From contig CP012818.1 of NCBI GenBank assembly GCA_001936135.1, positions 1,550,001-1,614,000 on the forward strand: 64,000 nucleotides of DNA, written 5' to 3'. This DNA comes from Saccharomycopsis fibuligera x Saccharomycopsis cf. fibuligera (lineage: Eukaryota; Ascomycota; Saccharomycetes; Ascoideales; Saccharomycopsidaceae). Made by a program: the position numbers and the translations under genes. The notes below the pieces were generated by a model. The model saw only the letters and a program-made list of their open reading frames with translations, was not told where the DNA came from and did no database searches. This document shows positions 60,206 to 64,000 of the stretch, piece after piece (the first letter of the stretch is position 1; each line of letters begins with the position of its first letter).

Positions 60206-61165
60206 TTAAAACCCAGCACTCTTGATATACTTTTCAAACTTGTCAAGTTTCAATTTTGCTAATCCCTTAGGATACTTTTCCTGAGTAACAAGTAACAAGA
60301 AAAATTCTTCTCCAGTCTTCGAAGTAATCAAATGCAAAAAAATACCCTTCTTATCTAATTGTAAATTGAACCACTTCAACTCATCATCATTCTGTAATAA
60401 ATTCAAATAATTTGCTCGATTACGAATGTTTATGCCCTCAATGCTGGACTTATAATGTAAATAGTCATTTTTGAAAGTTTGATAGCATGAAAATGCATAA
60501 TGTGAGAGTAATCCTAACGCATAATGTGAATCAGTGACACCATCTGGAGAAGCAGCGGCTTTAGTGCTGCCTTGTTGTTGAAGGTCATTATTATTGCCAT
60601 CAAATGGGTTGGATATCGTTCCTTCTTCACCATCAGCTTCATTTGTTGTGGTAGTTCCTGATTTTGCAATATACTCAGCGGAATCGTTGAGATGCAGTGA
60701 CAAATTTTGATGTTGATGTTGCTGCAGTTTTGAACGAGAGACATAGTCAAAGGAGCCTAGCTGTGGGTTCTGGATAGCACCATAATTTTGTTGTCTGTTA
60801 GTGTTATAATTATTATTATTTTCGAGAAATGTGACAGTTCCATCAGGGACTGGAGAAGGTTGAAGAATAGTTGACTGAGATGCTTTATTTTTAATTTTTG
60901 TAAGATCAATGGATGTAAATTGATCTAAAAATTCCAGATATATTGCATCTTGACTATCGAATTTGAGCCTTAGTGGTTCTTGCAAAGAAAGTGATGATAA
61001 TAACGGAGAACCATCTTGACTGGATAGAAATGTTGCCGCTAATGTTTTGGGTAGGCTTTTGGCATTGGCATTGCTGCTGCTGTTATTGTTATTGTTTGTC
61101 TTTGAGTTTTCAGGTTCTTGTACTAATGTGTCTAGAAGGGACACGATGGCCACGGACTTGAGCAT
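60206..61165 (-). CDS. SLM4: EGO complex subunit Slm4/Ego3-like, expanded
   Basis: Probable roadblock/LC7-fold subunit of the Rag GTPase-anchoring EGO complex, 319 aa. I place the start at the ATG at 61165, because the longer frame begins at a TTG (61315). The start MLKSVAIVSLLDTLV and the end FLLLVTQEKYPKGLAKLKLDKFEKYI line up with the yeast Slm4 start and its LLLLFIAEGSFPYGLLVIKIE end. Between them the protein carries Asn/Ser/Gln-rich inserts (about 25-45 and 120-200) that make it nearly twice the 162 aa of yeast Slm4. The complex acts at the vacuole in TORC1 signalling. The call rests on two short matches. Confidence 0.55.
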   Translation of the reverse strand: MLKSVAIVSLLDTLVQEPENSKTNNNNNSSSNANAKSLPKTLAATFLSSQDGSPLLSSLSLQEPLRLKFDSQDAIYLEFLDQFTSIDLTKIKNKASQSTILQPSPVPDGTVTFLENNNNYNTNRQQNYGAIQNPQLGSFDYVSRSKLQQHQHQNLSLHLNDSAEYIAKSGTTTTNEADGEEGTISNPFDGNNNDLQQQGSTKAAASPDGVTDSHYALGLLSHYAFSCYQTFKNDYLHYKSSIEGINIRNRANYLNLLQNDDELKWFNLQLDKKGIFLHLITSKTGEEFFLLLVTQEKYPKGLAKLKLDKFEKYIKSAGF

Positions 61166-61435
61166 TGTGTTGGGCTGATGTTGATGCTTTTGCTGTATTA
61201 ACTTGCTTTTCTTGATAAGCTTATCAACTTGTGGCTGTCGAACTTTGGCTGGATTGCCAGTTGCAGTTTGCAGTGTCAAGATTTGAGAATGCAAAATTCG
61301 AGACAGTGCTCGCAACCCGTGATGACTGTAAATTTTTTTATTTTATTCTATTATCATTAATGAAATACTTGACGAAGTACTTGATTTGGGACTTGTTAAA
61401 CAGCTAACATTATTAGCTACATATAATTACCAAAA
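61166..61435. promoter_or_regulatory. SLM4/TSR4 divergent promoter
   Basis: A 270 bp region with a TGTAAATTTTTTT (RRPE-like) stretch at about 61326-61338, as in other ribosome-biogenesis promoters. Confidence 0.35.
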
Positions 61436-62731
61436 ATGTCAGAATACTCATCAGACGAAGAAAGCATTGCCGGCAACTCGAGCACCAGCGTATATTTGGG
61501 GTTTGTTGATGTGCCAATAAGCAAAGACGAGCAGCCAACGATTGAAGATTCCTTTATTGGCGGAGAACCACTTTGGATGAATAATGTTGTACCAGCCAAA
61601 GATATGCTAGTTTGTCAAAACTGCAACGATTTGATGTCACTTTTGTTGCAAAGTTATGCACCATTACCAGGTTCTACTGATGATAGAATACTTTACATTT
61701 TTGGCTGTCAGAAATATCAGTGCAGTCGTAAAAAGGGCAGTATTAGATGCCTCAAAGCCATAAAGAAGAATGAAAAGAGAGAACAACAAGCGTTGGCAGA
61801 CAGTTTGGAACAGAAATTGAAGTTGGAAAATGAAAGGCAGTATGAGCTTAAGCTCAAACAAGGTTTGTTTGGACCAAGTGACAAGAACGAAGATTCTAAA
61901 AAGACAACTAATCCATTTGGTGGTAATCCATTTGGTGATATCAAGAGCGACAATCCATTCAGCAACAATGGCTCTTCTAATCCTTTTGATGGTAATCCGT
62001 TTAGCTCCAAAGATATTAAAGATGCTGAAACCAAGGACAACGAGAACAACCACAAACAAAACAAAAACCAAAGCCAAACTTCTTACTCTCAAATAGCATC
62101 TAAGAATGCCCCACCAAAGAACGAAAAGAAAGCAAAACAAAATAAACCGTTAGACGCAAATATTGCATTACCACAATACCCAGGCTATATTCTTTACGTT
62201 GAAAAAGAAAAACTCAAGAATGAAAATGATGTTCTTCATCCAATCCCAGAAAACTTGCAGATTGAAGAAGATGACAGTAATGATGCTGGCTCAATTAAAA
62301 AAGCCATCAAAAGCAAAAAAACCACTGAAGAATTCAAATCCGAAGTGCTCAGTGACGCAGATTTCCAGGACTTTGCCAAAAGAGTGGCTCATAATCCTCA
62401 TCAGGTACTCCGTTACGACTTGGGTGGCGCTCCATTGGTGTATTCTTCAAAAGACATCAAACTTAAGAATAACAATAGTGCTCCGGCACCGAAATTCAAC
62501 CCAAGTTCTGCAAGACAGTTTGAGTTACAGTTAATGCCCAAGGCAATCATCGATTTGGAATACAATTCAACCAATATTGCCGAGGGAATGGAATGGGGTA
62601 CCATAATAGCCTACACTGATATTGAAGATTACGTTCCTGTGGAAAACCAGCATGATGGGGTTGGATACGTGGAAGAATGGCTTGAAGTGGAATGGGAGGA
62701 GTCAGTGGACTATTCCAGTTTTAAGAAGTAA
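61436..62731 (+). CDS. TSR4: Tsr4 (PDCD2 family), chaperone of ribosomal protein uS5/Rps2
   Basis: Cytoplasmic factor that captures newly made Rps2 for 40S assembly, 431 aa, ATG at 61436; yeast Tsr4 is 408 aa. The N-terminus has YLGFVDVPI and SFIGGEPLW. A zinc module follows with CQNC (60-63), then CQKYQC (91-96) and Cys105. The C-terminal PDCD2_C region contains QVLRYDLGGAPL, RQFELQLMPKAI, GMEWGTIIAYT and EEWLEVEWEES. A linker at 159-190 holds five NPF tripeptides (159, 164, 173, 182, 187), which are EH-domain-binding motifs. It is divergent with SLM4. Confidence 0.93.
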   Translation: MSEYSSDEESIAGNSSTSVYLGFVDVPISKDEQPTIEDSFIGGEPLWMNNVVPAKDMLVCQNCNDLMSLLLQSYAPLPGSTDDRILYIFGCQKYQCSRKKGSIRCLKAIKKNEKREQQALADSLEQKLKLENERQYELKLKQGLFGPSDKNEDSKKTTNPFGGNPFGDIKSDNPFSNNGSSNPFDGNPFSSKDIKDAETKDNENNHKQNKNQSQTSYSQIASKNAPPKNEKKAKQNKPLDANIALPQYPGYILYVEKEKLKNENDVLHPIPENLQIEEDDSNDAGSIKKAIKSKKTTEEFKSEVLSDADFQDFAKRVAHNPHQVLRYDLGGAPLVYSSKDIKLKNNNSAPAPKFNPSSARQFELQLMPKAIIDLEYNSTNIAEGMEWGTIIAYTDIEDYVPVENQHDGVGYVEEWLEVEWEESVDYSSFKK

Positions 62732-63104
62732 GTGTGTGTATATGATTAGAATAGATTATTTAAATTTACTGTGTATCTGTGTGCTATATACGAACCGCTT
62801 TATCTACCTTATAATATACAATATGAGGCTGCATACTTTTTACTTGCTAGTTTTTGGTTATCCCACTGATACTCAGTACCAAGCACTTTTGTTGTCTTTT
62901 TGGCAAAAGACAAACAAACAAACAAACAAAAAAGAAAAAAAAATGAAAAAGTAATTGGATTGGTTAGTTGAAGATAAATATTTAGTGTTACTTAGTTGCT
63001 AAATGCATATGGCGTTCGAAATGCTCCCTATACTGCTACTATCTTATAAGAAAACTAAAGTAAAAAAAAAAAAAACAGTTTATTTTTCAAAATTCAGCAA
63101 AATT
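62732..63104. other. TSR4/CAK1 convergent intergenic
   Basis: 373 bp with an (AAAC)n string near 62911-62931 and A runs; no gene seen. Confidence 0.6.
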
Positions 63105-63839
63105 CTACTGATTTTCCAAAATTTCCAATGCTTGAGCTGCAGTGACTCGTTTGCTTTCATCATACTGCATCATCTTATCAAAAACCTCCGTTTTGAAAGC
63201 CGACAACTTTTTATCCTTAGTACTAGCTATCAACGGCAACATTTGATCAGTATCAATTCTTGGCCACTGACTGAAATTAAATGATTGGAAATACTTAATC
63301 TCTGCCACTTTGGGCCATATTTTTTCATTTGGAGTACCAAAAGTCTTGAAAATTGTGGTTAAAAGCACAATATCGCTAAAGTTTCCCCCTTTACTTAAAA
63401 CTGGGAGCAGGTTTTTGCTAAAAAGTTGAGTAATTATTATGCCGAAGGACCATATATCAACACCATAAGTATAATCAGTGACACCCAAAATTACTTCTGG
63501 TGGCTTGTATACACCAGTGGAAATTTGGGTCTGTTTATGGGATGAGTGCGGTTCATCGCCACGGTGGAAGTCGTATGTTGGTGCTAATGATTTCCCTGCT
63601 GGATTGGCAATCTGTGATGGTTCCACAACGTACGAGATACCAAAGTCGATAAGCACTGGTTCGGGAACGTTGTTTTTTTCACTGATATCTTGGAATAATA
63701 TGTTGTCTGGCTTGATATCACGATGAATAATACCATTAGCATGGAGGAATGCTAACGCTTTGAAAATTTTTTTGATAATGGTTAGGGCGGATGTCAGGTT
63801 GATTTTGTTGATCCTTTGGTAGACATTAGCGCCGCTGGA

Positions 63840-63913
<74 letters not shown>

Positions 63914-64000
63914 CATCATCATCATCATCATTACTATTACCATCAACTTTGCTGTAATCTTCAAATAGATCGTCATTATCGAAATAGTCCTCTATTGGAT
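63105..64000 (-). CDS. CAK1: CDK-activating kinase Cak1, C-terminal part (runs off window)
   Basis: Partial gene: the frame is open from 63998 leftwards to the stop at 63105, and the start is outside. Kinase motifs in order are HRDIKPDN (catalytic loop), LIDFG (the DFG motif), STGVYKPPEVILG (activation-segment end, PPE in place of APE) and YGVDIWSFGIII. The segment resembles yeast Cak1, the monomeric kinase that phosphorylates Cdc28 on Thr169. Before the catalytic loop an insert reads Asp6 then Asn24, encoded by GAY and AAC/AAT repeats. A GTG at 63656 is not a start; the frame continues upstream. Confidence 0.83.
63840..63930. repeat. (TTG)24 and (ATC)n coding microsatellite
   Basis: (TTG)24 at 63841-63912 followed by ATC repeats. 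On the minus strand it encodes Asp6-Asn24 inside CAK1, upstream of HRDIKPDN. Confidence 0.95.

Noticed and set aside
63105-63656. Separate kinase-like protein starting at 63656
   Set aside because: The codon there is GTG and the frame continues upstream through DFG and HRDIKPDN, so it is part of CAK1.

Overview
The window looks like chromosomal DNA of a budding yeast (Saccharomycotina). Genes are compact and almost all intronless. The one spliced gene, PUP1, has GTAAGT and TACTAAC signals, and three tRNA genes carry introns after position 37. Gene content is typical of budding yeast: MED9, TRS120, ENP2, NDC1, SLM4, TSR4, CAK1. CTG codons are strongly avoided: none in the ERG10-like gene, 0 of 34 and 1 of 33 leucines in two GC-rich genes. 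This suggests a lineage with reassigned CUG, most likely the CUG-Ser clade, but no tRNA-Ser(CAG) lies in the window. Residues written as Leu at CTG codons may therefore be Ser. I do not name a species.

Layout. At 0.7-3.9 kb MED9 and a CLD1-like lipase are divergent. From 3.9 to 17.6 kb DNA is gene-poor and holds only three GPI-type cell-wall protein genes: a CWP1-like gene and two CCW12-like paralogues that diverge from a 4.15 kb gene-free spacer. At 17.6-25 kb lie TRS120, PUP1 and ADE8. From 25.9 to 31 kb runs a GC-rich island with IDH2, an orphan membrane protein, a tRNA-Lys and two of three tandem FAR-17a/AIG1-like genes; the third, AT-richer copy follows at 31.2-32.0 kb. At 32.1-46.9 kb is a normal dense segment: ENP2, PNC1, NDC1, a NudE/Ndl1 homologue, a Lrg1-like LIM protein lacking RhoGAP, MCP2 and a WD-repeat protein. 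At 46.9-55 kb DNA is again gene-poor, with tRNA-Leu, an unrecognised disordered protein and a second tRNA-Lys. At 55-64 kb are an ERG10-like thiolase, IML2, SLM4, TSR4 and CAK1, which runs off the right end.

The genes are mostly unrelated housekeeping functions. Two groups stand out as local expansions: the cell-wall proteins and the putative lipid hydrolases. The points I find most worth following are the GC island and its apparent effect on a tRNA intron, the AIG1-like triplet, the inverted CCW12-like pair, and the GAP-less Lrg1-like protein. No virus-like element, complete transposon or CRISPR array was recognised.
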